Part shown: positions 24,037 to 33,849 of the stretch, one piece after another
How the letters are laid out: the number at the start of each line of letters is the position of its first letter
How positions within the stretch are numbered: the stretch's first letter is position 1
Origin: Planctomycetota bacterium
Lineage (GTDB): Bacteria; Planctomycetota; UBA1135; JAKEFM01
Assembly: GCA_022616055.1 (NCBI GenBank)
Contig: JAKEFM010000272.1
Coordinates: 1 to 46,053 of the forward strand
Reading direction: 5' to 3'
DNA: 46,053 nt
Notes under the pieces: model-generated
Seen by the model: only the letters and a program-made list of their open reading frames with translations
What the model was told of the DNA's origin: nothing
Database searches by the model: none
Made by a program: the position numbers and the translations under genes

Positions 24037-26394
24037 TCACCCCCCAGGCGGGGGGGAGGACGGCCGGCTCTCGGTCCCGGGTCCCGGTCCGGGGACTTCC
24101 TCCCGGGGGACCTCCCCCCCCGGGCGCGTCTGGTAGAGGGGGATGTCGAAGGCCCCGGCGTCGAATCCCGGCGCCTCCTTCGTCTCGGCCCCCGGCTCCG
24201 GCGGCCGGAAGTTCGGGTCGATCTTGAGGAGCTCCTTCTCGCCGACCGTCTCGAAGGCCTCGAGCTTCTTCCTGTAGGAGATGTCGGCGAGGTCGGCGAA
24301 GTCCTCGTCCCGCAGGATCGTCGGCGTCACGAAGAAGTAGAGGGTGCGCTTCGTGTCGAGGTCGGAGCGGGAGGAGAAGAGGTAGCCGAGGATCGGGATG
24401 TCCCCGAGGATCGGGATCGAGTCCTTCCCGCGGTCGGCGCTGTCGACCACGATCCCGCCGACGACCATCGTCGAGCCGCTCGGCAGGTAGACGGAGGTCT
24501 GGACCTCGCGGGAGGTCCGGGGGGGCGGGAGGTTGGGGTTGAGGGAGACGCCCACGAACCGGGAGAGGGTGAGGTGGACGTTGAGCCGCAGGTAGCTCGC
24601 GAGGCTGATCGAGGGGGAGATCTCGAGGGTGATCCCCGCCGACTGGAACCCGCCGAACCCGGAGGTCTGCCCGACCCCCGCGGCCTGGTTCACCTGCTGG
24701 ACGGGGATCTCGTCGGCGGAGGCGACCTTCGCCGACTCGTTGTTGCTCACCATCACGGAGGGGATCGAGAGGACGTGGGACTCCGTGCGGTTGCGCAGGG
24801 CGTTCAGGAGGACGGGGATCGCGAAGTCGTCGCCGTCGAGGATCCCCGCCGTGATCCCCGCGGGGGTGGCGAGTCCCGTCGGGATCGTCCGGAAATCGGG
24901 GAGCCCGTCCCCGTCGAGGTCCTCGAGGGTCGAGAGGCCGAAGGAGGTGAAGCCGAACGGCTCCCTCTCCCCGGGCTCCGCGACCTCGGCGCTCGCGAGC
25001 TCGACCCCGAGGGAGAACGCGTCGTCCTGGGAGAGCTCGATGAAGGCGGTCTCGATCAGGACCTGGGGCTGGCGGCGGTCGAGGCGGTCGATCAGGCGCC
25101 GCAGTTCGTCCCAGCGCGTCGGGCTCGCCGTCACGAGGAGGGAGTTCGAGATCGGCTCGGCGACGAGGACGGGGCGCTGCTCCGTCGCCTGCTGCCCGAC
25201 CGCCGGGGCTCCCCCCCCCGCGCGCCCCGCCGCCGACTGCTGCTGCTGGAGGGCCGTCTGGGTCTCCTGGAGGAAGCTCTTCAGGGTCTCCTCCAGCTCC
25301 TCGGCGTCCGTGTTCTTGAGGGAGTAGACGCGGTAGTTCGACTCGCGCACCGCGAAGGAGGTGTCGAGCCGCGCGATCATCTCCTTCACGGCGGGCATCC
25401 GCTCGGCGGGGGCGAGGACGAGGAGGGAATTCGTCCGCGGGTCCGTGAGGATCTTCACCTCGTCCTGGGAGGAGCCCTGCGCGAGGGGCGCCGTCGCCCC
25501 CTCCCCCCGGACGACGACCCCCCCTCCCCCGGTCCGGCGCCGCTCGAGGAGCTCGCGCAGGAGCGGCTCGAGCTCGGTGGCGGAAGCGTTCTCGAGGGGG
25601 ATCACCTCGAAGGCGGGCTCGGGGTCGACGGACGGGATGTCGATCAGCTCGAGGAGGCGGGCGAGGGCGGCGACCGTCGGGCCGAACGCGGTCAGGAGGA
25701 GGGAGTTCGAGTTCCCGATCGTGTTGACGTTCTCGAGGTTCGGGTCGGTGAAGAAGGGGCGGAGGTTCGTCGCGGTCGTGCGCGAGTCGAGCCACTGGAG
25801 GGGGACGAGCGCCGTCACGAGGGCGCCGGGCTTGTCGGAGTAGCGCTCGATCTCGTCGGGGAGGATGTAGGTCGCGCTCTGCTTGAGGATGTTGCGGTCG
25901 GTCCCGCGGAGGCTCACGAGGAGGATCACCTCGAGGGGCCGCTTGCCGACCTCGAGGCAGACGAACTCGTTGATCTTGAGGATCGTCTGGAAGAAGGCGT
26001 AGAAGCGGTCCTTGTCCTTCGGGATCCGCTTCTTGCCGAGGAGCTTCACCTTCGTCTGCTTGAGGGGCCCGTCGGCCTCGTTCTTCCAGGTGAAGTTGAG
26101 CTGCGTCGTCTCCTGGCAGATCTGGACGAACTGCTCGAGGGTGACCCCGTCGGGGCTCGCGTCGAAGTTGATGACGTAGTACCCCTTCTCCTCCACGAGG
26201 GTCTCCTCCTGGGGCCGCGCGGCGATCTTCGGCGGCGACGGGAGGATCGGCGGCTGCCCGGGCTGGACGGAGGGCTGGGGGGGCGGCTCGTCCTGGGCCG
26301 CGCAGAGGGCGGGGGAGAGGGAGGAGAGGGGGGAGAAGAGGAGGGCGGCGGCGCAGAGCGCCGCGCGCAGGCGAGGGGGGATCGTCGGATTCAA
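24037..26394 (-). CDS. gspD: T2SS outer-membrane secretin GspD
   Basis: 785 aa with a TTG start (26394-26392) behind GGGAG at a good distance. A signal peptide ends near residue 33. Then come N-domains: an N0-like domain (about 70-175, 'YVINFDASPDGVTLEQFVQI'), N1 ('LENVNTIGNSNSLLLTA'), N2 ('ILTDPRTNSLLVLAP') and N3 ('LVAEPISNSLLVTASP'). The secretin domain shows 'VLIETAFIELS', 'PSVMVSNNESAKVASAD', 'PSGSTMVVGGIV' and 'IPILGDIPILGYLF'. A Pro-rich tail closes it. It forms the outer-membrane channel for type II secretion. First gene of the gspDEFGHIJ operon, with an 81-nt gap before gspE. No GspC-like or pilotin gene is adjacent. Confidence 0.95.
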   Translation of the reverse strand: MNPTIPPRLRAALCAAALLFSPLSSLSPALCAAQDEPPPQPSVQPGQPPILPSPPKIAARPQEETLVEEKGYYVINFDASPDGVTLEQFVQICQETTQLNFTWKNEADGPLKQTKVKLLGKKRIPKDKDRFYAFFQTILKINEFVCLEVGKRPLEVILLVSLRGTDRNILKQSATYILPDEIERYSDKPGALVTALVPLQWLDSRTTATNLRPFFTDPNLENVNTIGNSNSLLLTAFGPTVAALARLLELIDIPSVDPEPAFEVIPLENASATELEPLLRELLERRRTGGGGVVVRGEGATAPLAQGSSQDEVKILTDPRTNSLLVLAPAERMPAVKEMIARLDTSFAVRESNYRVYSLKNTDAEELEETLKSFLQETQTALQQQQSAAGRAGGGAPAVGQQATEQRPVLVAEPISNSLLVTASPTRWDELRRLIDRLDRRQPQVLIETAFIELSQDDAFSLGVELASAEVAEPGEREPFGFTSFGLSTLEDLDGDGLPDFRTIPTGLATPAGITAGILDGDDFAIPVLLNALRNRTESHVLSIPSVMVSNNESAKVASADEIPVQQVNQAAGVGQTSGFGGFQSAGITLEISPSISLASYLRLNVHLTLSRFVGVSLNPNLPPPRTSREVQTSVYLPSGSTMVVGGIVVDSADRGKDSIPILGDIPILGYLFSSRSDLDTKRTLYFFVTPTILRDEDFADLADISYRKKLEAFETVGEKELLKIDPNFRPPEPGAETKEAPGFDAGAFDIPLYQTRPGGEVPREEVPGPGPGTESRPSSPPPGG

Positions 26395-26460
26395 GGTCTC
26401 CCTCTCCGGCCGGGGACGGAGCGCCTGGGGGAGGCGCCGCGCGGCGCCGAGCGGGGGGGG

Positions 26461-26489
26461 ATCCTACGAAGGCTCGACATCTCTCGCAA
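26461..26489 (-). promoter_or_regulatory. Sigma-70-like promoter for the gsp operon
   Basis: On the minus strand, the -35 box TTGCGA (26489-26484) is followed by a 17-nt spacer and the -10 box TAGGAT (26466-26461), each matching four of six consensus bases. Transcription would begin near 26454, about 60 nt before the gspD TTG. The rest of the 241-nt divergent gap (26395-26635) holds only GC-rich sequence and a TATCAT hexamer at 26578-26583 that could be a -10 for ptsN. Confidence 0.45.
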
Positions 26490-26635
26490 ACCTCGCCGGG
26501 GAGAACGCGGCCTTCGACGGCCCTCGCGCCGGGGATCTTCCCACGGCCGGGCTCCACCGCCCGGCGCCCCTCCCGGCTATCATGTGGAGCCCCCGCGCTT
26601 GGGCCTCCTCGCCCGCCCTCCGCTCGCCCCCCTCC

Positions 26636-27115
26636 ATGACCCTCTCCCGGCTTCTCCGGGCCGACGCGGTCCTCCTCGGGATGGCGCCGAAGGACAAGTG
26701 GGACGCCATCCGCCGGCTCGTCGAGCGGCTGGCCGAGATCGGGGCGATCGCCGCGGAGGCCCGGGAGGCGGTCCACGAGGCCCTGATGACCCGGGAGCGC
26801 TCGATGTCGACGGGGATGGAGCGGGGGGTCGCCATCCCCCACGCCGCCGTCGACGCGATCGAGCGGCCGATCGCCGCCCTCGCCCTCCTCCCCCGCGGGA
26901 TCGGCTTCGAGTCGATCGACGGGCGCCCGGCGACGATCGTCGCCCTCCTCGTGATCCCCCGCCGGGAGAAGCTCCTCCACATCCGGACGCTCGCCGAGGT
27001 CGCCCGCCTCCTGTCGCGGGACGAGGTCCGCTCCCGCCTCCTCGGGTCGGGCTCGCCGGAGGAGGTCCTCGCCGCCCTCCGCGAGGAGGAGTCGAGGGAT
27101 CCCTCCCCCCGCTGA
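26636..27115 (+). CDS. PTS EIIA-type regulatory protein, PtsN-like
   Basis: 159 aa from ATG 26636. Single EIIA fructose/nitrogen-type domain: an opening 'MTLSRLLRADAVLLGM', then 'DKWDAIRRLVERL', 'REAVHEALMTRERSMSTGM' and the phospho-accepting His69 in 'GVAIPHAAVDAI'. Such stand-alone EIIA proteins usually regulate nitrogen, potassium or stress responses rather than transport sugar. No EI, HPr, EIIB or rpoN lies in the window. An upstream in-frame ATG at 26582 would add 18 residues outside the family pattern, so the shorter start was chosen, although neither has a clear ribosome binding site. The gene ends 14 nt from the convergent Sua5 fusion. Confidence 0.85.
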   Translation: MTLSRLLRADAVLLGMAPKDKWDAIRRLVERLAEIGAIAAEAREAVHEALMTRERSMSTGMERGVAIPHAAVDAIERPIAALALLPRGIGFESIDGRPATIVALLVIPRREKLLHIRTLAEVARLLSRDEVRSRLLGSGSPEEVLAALREEESRDPSPR

Positions 27116-27129
27116 TCGCGGCGGGGAGG

Positions 27130-28227
27130 TCAGAGCTCCGCGACGGCCGCCTCGATCCCGCGCCGGAGGGCCTCGAGGCAGCGCCGGTAGTCCTCCCGGC
27201 TCCCCCCGAACGGGTCGGGCGTGTCGGCCCCCGTCGGGTCGAGGAGGCGCGCCTTGTGCTCGCAGTCGGGGGCCATGTCGCGGACGACCGCGAGGTGGGA
27301 GCGGCTCATCGCGAAGAGGAGGTCGCATTCCCGGACCATCGAGGCCGTGAGGGCGTGGGTCCGGTGCGCGGAGATGTCGATCCCCTCCTCCCGCATCACG
27401 TCGACCGCGTGGGCGCTCGGTGGCGCGCCCCCCCAGGCGACGAGCCCCGCCGACTCCACGCGGTAGCCGAAGCGCTCGATCCCCCGGTCGTCGGTCCCGA
27501 GCTTGTTCGCCAGCGCGCGGCGGAGCAGCCCCTCCGCCATCGGGCTGCGGCAGGTGTTCCCCGTGCAGACGAGGAGGACGCGCCGGCCGGCGGCGCGCCG
27601 GACCTCCTCCGCCGTCAGGATCCCCTCCCGGAGGACCTCGAAGGTCCCCGGACCGACGCGCACGACCGTCGAGGCCTGTCCGAGCTCGCACCTCCCTCCG
27701 TCGACGAGGGCGGACAGGACCCCGCCGAAGGTCCGGGCGATCTCCTCCGCCTCGAGGGCGGGGGGCTGCCCCGCGAGGTTCGCGCTCGAGAGGACGACGG
27801 GGACCTCCGCCCGCCGGAGGATCTCCCGCGTCACCTCCCGGGCGGGAAGGCGCAGCCCGACCCACCCCCCGGGAGCGGGGGGGAGCCCGGAAGCGGAGGG
27901 GAGCCCGGAGGCGGCGGGGAGGATGAGCGTGATCGGGCCGGGCCAGTAGCGCTCGGCGAGCCGCCGCGCCGGGCGCAGCGGCGGCGGGACGTGGCGCCCG
28001 ACCCAGGAGGGATCCGGGATGTGGATCGTGAAGGAGCGCTCGGCCCCGGACCCCTTCAGCTCGCGGAGGCGGCGGACGGCCGCCTCGTCGTCCGCCCTCG
28101 CCCCGATCCCGTAGACGGTCTCGGTCGGGAGGGCGACGAGCTGCCCCTCCCGGAGCGCTCGCGCGAGGCGATCGAGCGTCTCGCCCGGCAGCGAGCCCGC
28201 GTCGACCCGGATCCGTTCCGCGGTCAT
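27130..28227 (-). CDS. Sua5/YrdC threonylcarbamoyl-AMP synthase fused to low-molecular-weight phosphatase
   Basis: 365 aa, ATG start, two enzymes in one chain. Residues 10-210 are a YrdC domain: 'LPTETVYGIGARA' (33-45), 'LKGSGAERSF', 'YWPGPITLIL' and 'VPVVLSSANLAGQP'. This domain makes threonylcarbamoyl-AMP for the t6A37 modification of ANN-decoding tRNAs. Residues 216-365 are a low-molecular-weight protein tyrosine phosphatase/arsenate reductase domain: the P-loop 'CTGNTCRS' (C221 to R227) and the general acid in 'DTPDPFGG' (D338). The C-terminal domain could be a phosphotyrosine or phosphoarginine phosphatase; the sequence does not decide. I know this fusion from other genomes, notably Planctomycetes, but the link between the activities is unexplained. 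Confidence 0.93.
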   Translation of the reverse strand: MTAERIRVDAGSLPGETLDRLARALREGQLVALPTETVYGIGARADDEAAVRRLRELKGSGAERSFTIHIPDPSWVGRHVPPPLRPARRLAERYWPGPITLILPAASGLPSASGLPPAPGGWVGLRLPAREVTREILRRAEVPVVLSSANLAGQPPALEAEEIARTFGGVLSALVDGGRCELGQASTVVRVGPGTFEVLREGILTAEEVRRAAGRRVLLVCTGNTCRSPMAEGLLRRALANKLGTDDRGIERFGYRVESAGLVAWGGAPPSAHAVDVMREEGIDISAHRTHALTASMVRECDLLFAMSRSHLAVVRDMAPDCEHKARLLDPTGADTPDPFGGSREDYRRCLEALRRGIEAAVAEL

Positions 28228-28333
28228 CCGCGTCGTCCGAGGTTGCGTTCGACCGCGCCGACCGATAGGTTGGCGCGGGCGGGAAGCGTAGCCGCTCCGC
28301 GGACCCGTTCCAACGGGGCGGGACGCGGCGGCC

Positions 28334-28353
28334 GTCCGCCGCGGCCGGCGGAC
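28334..28353. promoter_or_regulatory. Perfect hairpin in the divergent gap before the histidine kinase
   Basis: GTCCGCCG (28334-28341) and CGGCGGAC (28346-28353) form a perfect 8-bp stem with a 4-nt loop. A second small stem, CTCGT/ACGAG, lies at 28365-28378. Both are in the 178-nt region between the divergent Sua5 fusion and the kinase gene, so they are not terminators of either gene. They could be operators or leader structures for the kinase. GC bias makes such stems common, so the call is weak. Confidence 0.3.
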
Positions 28354-28405
28354 CCGCCCCTCGCCTCGTGACGACGAGCTTCGCGACCCCCCTCGCGTTC
28401 GGACG

Positions 28406-29133
28406 GTGAACCCGAGCGAGCGGGGGGAAGGGAAGGGGCCTCCGGAGGGGAGGCTCGCCTACCTCGGGACCCTCGCCGGGGGGCTCGCCCACGAGGTGAA
28501 GAACCCCCTGTCGACGATGCTGATCAACCTCGGGCTCCTGCGCGAGGATCTCCAGGCGGCCCCCGAGAACCCCGAGCGGATCCTGAAGCGCGTGGGGATC
28601 CTCGAGCGGGAGGTGAAGCGGCTCGACCAGCTCGTCCAGAGCTTCCTCCGGCTCGCCCGCGGGTTCGACCTCGCCCCCAAGCCCACCGACGTCAACGGGC
28701 TCCTGCGCGAGCTGGTCGAGTTCGTCGAGCCCGAGGCGCGCCGCCAAGGGGTCGCGATCCGCTGCTCCTTCGAGGAGTCGCTCCCCTCCCTCCGACTCGA
28801 CCGGGGGCTCCTGCGCCAGGCGATCCTCAACCTCCTCGTGAACGCCCGCCAGGCGATGCCGAAGGGGGGCGACCTCCTCCTGCGCACCTCCCTCGACGGC
28901 GCCTCCGCCGTCGTCGAGGTGACGGACACCGGGGCCGGGATGAGTCCGGAGGTCCTCGCCCGGTGCTTCGACGCCTACTTCTCGACGAAGAAGGGGGGGA
29001 CCGGGCTCGGCCTCTCGATGGCGCGGCGCATCGTCGAGGAGCACGGGGGCTCGATCGAGGTCTGGAGCGAGGTCAACCGCGGCACCCGGTTCGCCGTGCG
29101 CCTCCCGGTGCACGGCGGGAGCCCCCCCTCCCC

Positions 29134-29137
<4 letters not shown>
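28406..29137 (+). CDS. Soluble NtrB-like sensor histidine kinase
   Basis: 243 aa, GTG start. It consists only of a kinase core: HisKA with H29 in 'GLAHEVKNPLS' and HATPase_c with the N box 'LLVNARQAMP', G1 'DTGAGM' and G2 'GTGLGLSMA'. There is no membrane segment and no PAS, GAF or other input domain, only about 15 residues before the dimerisation helix. Its signal must therefore come through another protein or through its own core. The TGA overlaps the GTG of the response regulator by 4 nt, so the partner is certain. It autophosphorylates on His and passes the phosphate to Asp75 of the regulator (family knowledge). Confidence 0.93.
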
Positions 29138-30555
<1,418 letters not shown>

Positions 30556-30557
30556 GC

Positions 30558-30606
30558 CCCCTGCCAGAAAGGCAGGGGAGGTCCGGGGGAGGTTCGGGGC
30601 CCTGCC
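30558..30606 (+). promoter_or_regulatory. Mutually exclusive hairpins after the regulator gene and before dnaK
   Basis: CCCCTGCC (30558-30565), loop AGAAA, GGCAGGGG (30571-30578) forms a perfect 8-bp stem just after the regulator stop, which fits a terminator without a T-tract. The same GGCAGGG can instead pair with a second copy CCCTGCC at 30600-30606. The three elements therefore form a 1:2 or 2:3 switch of the kind used in attenuation. Whether it ends the upstream transcript or controls dnaK is not known. Confidence 0.45.
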
Positions 30607-30699
30607 AATCTGACGCGGGGAGGGGCACGCCTGCTCCGAGAGCCCCGGACGCAAGGTCCGGAGCCGTCCGCGGTCAGGCGGGTTCCCGAGATACCGAGG

Positions 30700-30715
30700 C
30701 GGCACGCGGTTTGGA
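30700..30715 (+). promoter_or_regulatory. Candidate sigma-54 (-24/-12) promoter before dnaK
   Basis: CGGCACGCGGTTTGGA resembles the sigma-54 consensus TGGCACG-N4-TTGCA, with two differences: C for T at the first position and G for C in the -12 GC. Spacing of the GG and the -12 element is right. It lies 83 nt before the dnaK ATG. The changed -12 base is normally well conserved, so the element may be weak or fortuitous. Confidence 0.35.
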
Positions 30716-30782
30716 CCTCCCGCGCCACGGGCGGTTTCGTCCGCGGCGCCGGTCCCCGGACGCGCCGCTCCGGGACAGGAGC

Positions 30783-32732
30783 ATGAGCAAGGCGAAGTCG
30801 CGGATCGTCGGCATCGACCTCGGCACCACGAACTCCGTCGTCGCGGTGATGGAGGGGGGCCAGCCGGTCGTCATCCCGAACCTCGAGGGGGGTCGCACGA
30901 CCCCCTCCGTCGTCGGGTTCACGGAGTCGGGGGAGCGCCTCGTCGGCGCGGCCGCCCGCCGCCAGGCGATCACGAACCCGGAGAACACGGTCTTCTCCAT
31001 CAAGCGGTTCATGGGGCGCCGCCACGCGGAGGTCTCCGCCGAGGAGAAGATCGTCCCCTACAAGATCGTCGGCGGGCCCGACGAGCCGGTGAAGGTGAGC
31101 GTGCGCGGGGCCCTCCACTCCCCGCCCGAGATCTCCGCGATGATCCTCGCCCACCTGCGCGAGGCGGCGGAGGCCTACCTCGGCGAGAAGGTGACCCGCG
31201 CGGTCATCACGGTCCCCGCCTACTTCAACGACGCCCAGCGCCAGGCGACGAAGGACGCCGGCGCGATCGCCGGGCTCGAGGTCGAGCGGATCATCAACGA
31301 GCCGACCGCCTCGGCGATGGCCTACGGCCTCGACAAGCAGAAGAAGAACCAGAGGATCGCGGTCTACGACCTCGGCGGGGGGACCTTCGACATCTCGATC
31401 CTGGAGGTCGGGGAGGGGGTCTTCGAGGTCAACGCGACGAACGGCGACACCCACCTCGGAGGGGACGACTTCGACCAGAAGCTGATCGACTTCGTCGCCG
31501 AGGAGTTCCGCAAGTCGAACGGGATCGACCTGCGCCGCGACCGGATGGCGCTCCAGCGCCTGAAGGAGGCGTGCGAGAAGGCGAAGTGCGAGCTCTCGAG
31601 CTCGATCCAGACGACGGTCAACCTCCCCTTCATCACGGCCGACGCCTCGGGTCCGAAGCACCTGACCGTCAACCTGACCCGCGCGAAGTTCGAGGCGCTC
31701 GTCGAGGACCTGATCGAGCGCACGCGCGTCCCCTGCGAGCGGGCGCTCGCCGACGCCAAGCTGAAGCCCGCGCAGATCGACGAGGTCGTCCTCGTCGGAG
31801 GCGCGACGCGCACCCCCGCCGTCCAGGCGATGGTGAAGGAGATCTTCGGGAAGGAGCCGAACAAGAGCGTCAACCCCGACGAGGCGGTCGCGCTCGGGGC
31901 GGCGATCCAGGCCGGCGTGCTGATGGGGGAGGTGAAGGACATCGTGCTCCTCGACGTCACCCCGCTCTCCCTCGGGATCGAGACCCTGGGAGGGGTGATG
32001 ACACGCCTCGTCGAGCGGAACACGACGATCCCCGCCGGCAAGAAGCAGGTCTTCTCGACGGCGGCCGACAACCAGCCCGAGGTCCAGATCCACGTCCTCC
32101 AGGGGGAGCGGGAGTTCGCGAAGGACAACCGCACGCTCGCCCGCTTCCACCTCGACGGCATCCCCCCCGCCCCGCGCGGCTTCCCGCAGATCGAGGTCAC
32201 CTTCGACATCGACGCGAACGGGATCCTCCAGGTCTCCGCGAAGGACCTCGGCACGAAGAAGGAGCAGAAGGTCCGCGTGGAGTCCTCCTCGGGGCTCTCC
32301 GACGAGGAGGTGAAGCGGATGACGAGGGAGGCGGAGGGGAACCGGGAGGAGGACAAGAAGCGCCGCGAGGTCGTCGACCTTCGCAACCAGGCCGACCAGC
32401 TCGTCTACGCCACGGAGAAGGCGCTCAAGGAGCACGGGGAGAAGATCTCCGCGGGCGACCGCGAGGGGATCGAGGCGGCGAGGAAGTCGCTCGAGGAGGC
32501 GGCGAAGGGGGAGGACGCCGCGGCGATCCGCCGCGCGATCGAGGCCTTCGAGCGCGCCGCGCAGAAGATCGGGGAGGTTCTCTACGCCGAGGCGAGCGCC
32601 CGGGCGGGAGGGCGGGGGCCGGGCCCGGGCGGGGAAGCCCCTCCGGGAGAGGGGGGGCCGCGCAAGGGGGAGGGGGGCTCCCGCTCCGGGGACGAGGGGG
32701 TCATCGACGCCGACTTCGAAGTGAAGAAGTAG
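30783..32732 (+). CDS. dnaK: Chaperone DnaK (Hsp70)
   Basis: 649 aa, ATG start. ATP-dependent Hsp70 chaperone of the cytoplasm. The nucleotide-binding domain shows '[13 protein letters not shown]', '[17 protein letters not shown]', '[13 protein letters not shown]' and '[14 protein letters not shown]'. The substrate domain has '[17 protein letters not shown]' and '[16 protein letters not shown]', and the helical lid is followed by a Gly/Pro-rich linker and the closing '[10 protein letters not shown]'. Length and C-terminus are typical. AGGAG ends only 1 nt before the ATG, which is closer than usual, but no other start is available. No grpE, dnaJ or hrcA lies nearby and I see no CIRCE operator. 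A long frame from 29886 reads through the regulator and is a shadow. Confidence 0.97.
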   Translation: MSKAKSRIVGIDLGTTNSVVAVMEGGQPVVIPNLEGGRTTPSVVGFTESGERLVGAAARRQAITNPENTVFSIKRFMGRRHAEVSAEEKIVPYKIVGGPDEPVKVSVRGALHSPPEISAMILAHLREAAEAYLGEKVTRAVITVPAYFNDAQRQATKDAGAIAGLEVERIINEPTASAMAYGLDKQKKNQRIAVYDLGGGTFDISILEVGEGVFEVNATNGDTHLGGDDFDQKLIDFVAEEFRKSNGIDLRRDRMALQRLKEACEKAKCELSSSIQTTVNLPFITADASGPKHLTVNLTRAKFEALVEDLIERTRVPCERALADAKLKPAQIDEVVLVGGATRTPAVQAMVKEIFGKEPNKSVNPDEAVALGAAIQAGVLMGEVKDIVLLDVTPLSLGIETLGGVMTRLVERNTTIPAGKKQVFSTAADNQPEVQIHVLQGEREFAKDNRTLARFHLDGIPPAPRGFPQIEVTFDIDANGILQVSAKDLGTKKEQKVRVESSSGLSDEEVKRMTREAEGNREEDKKRREVVDLRNQADQLVYATEKALKEHGEKISAGDREGIEAARKSLEEAAKGEDAAAIRRAIEAFERAAQKIGEVLYAEASARAGGRGPGPGGEAPPGEGGPRKGEGGSRSGDEGVIDADFEVKK

Positions 32733-32774
32733 CGGGGCCGCCGCCCGTCATGACGCGAGGGAGGATCGAGGGCC

Positions 32775-32796
32775 GGCGGGGGGCGCCTTCCCCGCC
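32775..32796 (+). terminator. Possible terminator hairpin after dnaK
   Basis: GGCGGGG (32775-32781) and CCCCGCC (32790-32796) form a 7-bp stem with an 8-nt loop, 43 nt after the dnaK stop. No T-tract follows. In this GC-rich background the structure could be chance. Confidence 0.3.
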
Positions 32797-32850
32797 CACA
32801 TCGGGGGACCCCTTTCCGTATCGTGGGGCCGCGAGCCCGCCGCGACGGCC

Positions 32851-33849
32851 ATGATCGAGGTCGAGCACCTGACGAAGGACTTCGCCCGGACGCGGGCCGT
32901 CGACGACGCCACGTTCAGGGTCGAGCCGGGGGAGATCGTGGGGTTCCTCGGCCCCAACGGGGCGGGGAAGACGACGACGATCCGGATCCTCACCGGCTTC
33001 CTCCCGGCGAGCAGCGGGGCGGCGGCGGTCGCCGGGCACGACGTCTTCCGGCGCTCCCTCGACGTCCGCCGGCGCGTCGGCTACCTCCCCGAGAACGTGC
33101 CCCTCTACGCCGACCTGCGCGTCGAGGAGTACCTCGGCTTCCGCTCCCGCCTGAAGCAGATCCCGCCGCGGGAGCGCCGGCGCCGGGTCGAGGCGGCGAT
33201 GGAGCGGGCGGCGGTCCTCGACGTCCGCCGCAAGCTCGTCGGGGCCCTCTCGCGCGGTTATCGCCAGCGCGTGGGGCTCGCCGACGCGCTCCTCGCCGAC
33301 CCTCCCGTCCTCATCCTCGACGAGCCGACGAGCGGCCTCGACCCGCTCCAGCGGATCGAGGTGAAGAACCTGATCCAGGGGCTCAAGGGGGAGAAGACGA
33401 TCCTCTTCTCCTCCCACATCCTTCCCGAGGTCGAGTCGGTCTGCCGCCGCGTCCTCATCATCCACCGGGGGCGCATCCTCGCCGACGGGACCCCCGACGA
33501 GCTCGTCGCGAAGCTCGGCGGGCGCGTGCGCTACCGGGTCGAGTTCGAGCCCGCCCCGGGGCCCGCCGACGCGATCCGGGCCGCCCTCGAGTCGGTCCCC
33601 GGCGTCCTCGCCGCCGCGCCGGAGACGCCCGAGCCGACCTCGGCCTCCTTCGTCCTCACGGCGCGCGAGGGGGCCGACCCGCGGATCGCCGTCTTCCGCC
33701 TCGCCGCCGCGAAGGGGTGGTCGCTCCGCGAGCTCGCCCGCGAGGCCTCTTCCCTGGAGGAGCTCTTCGCGCGGATCGCGCTCGAGATGGCGCCCGCGGC
33801 GGCCGCTGACGGAGGGGGTCCCGCCGCCCCCGGGGGAGGGGCCCCGTGA
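32851..33849 (+). CDS. ABC transporter ATP-binding protein, GldA-like
   Basis: 332 aa, ATG start. Walker A 'GPNGAGKT' (34-41), signature 'LSRGYRQR' (133-140), Walker B 'LILDE' (154-158) and the H-loop in 'SSHILPEVE'. The LSxGYRQR form of the signature and the overall length match the ATPase of the GldA/NosF-type ABC-2 systems. The C-terminal 100 residues are a variable domain with a Gly/Pro/Ala tail. It supplies energy to the permease in the next gene, whose GTG overlaps this stop by 4 nt. In Bacteroidetes such genes belong to the gliding apparatus, but in other phyla the substrate is unknown. Confidence 0.93.
   Translation: MIEVEHLTKDFARTRAVDDATFRVEPGEIVGFLGPNGAGKTTTIRILTGFLPASSGAAAVAGHDVFRRSLDVRRRVGYLPENVPLYADLRVEEYLGFRSRLKQIPPRERRRRVEAAMERAAVLDVRRKLVGALSRGYRQRVGLADALLADPPVLILDEPTSGLDPLQRIEVKNLIQGLKGEKTILFSSHILPEVESVCRRVLIIHRGRILADGTPDELVAKLGGRVRYRVEFEPAPGPADAIRAALESVPGVLAAAPETPEPTSASFVLTAREGADPRIAVFRLAAAKGWSLRELAREASSLEELFARIALEMAPAAAADGGGPAAPGGGAP

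Noticed and set aside
26636-27115. Component of a sugar phosphotransferase transporter
   Set aside because: It is a lone EIIA domain, with no EI, HPr, EIIB or EIIC gene in the window; a regulatory PtsN-like role fits better.
28244-28272. Promoter TTGCGT-N17-TAGGTT before the kinase
   Set aside because: Each box matches only three of six consensus bases, and it lies about 130 nt before the start. Too weak to list.
30619-30694. Possible c-di-GMP-I (GEMM) riboswitch before dnaK
   Set aside because: GGACGCAA and a GGGTTCCCGA segment recall GEMM, but the GGGCAAACC strand and GNRA-capped P2 are missing, and the GACGCAA falls into a strong local CCGGAC/GTCCGG hairpin. A covariance-model search would settle it.
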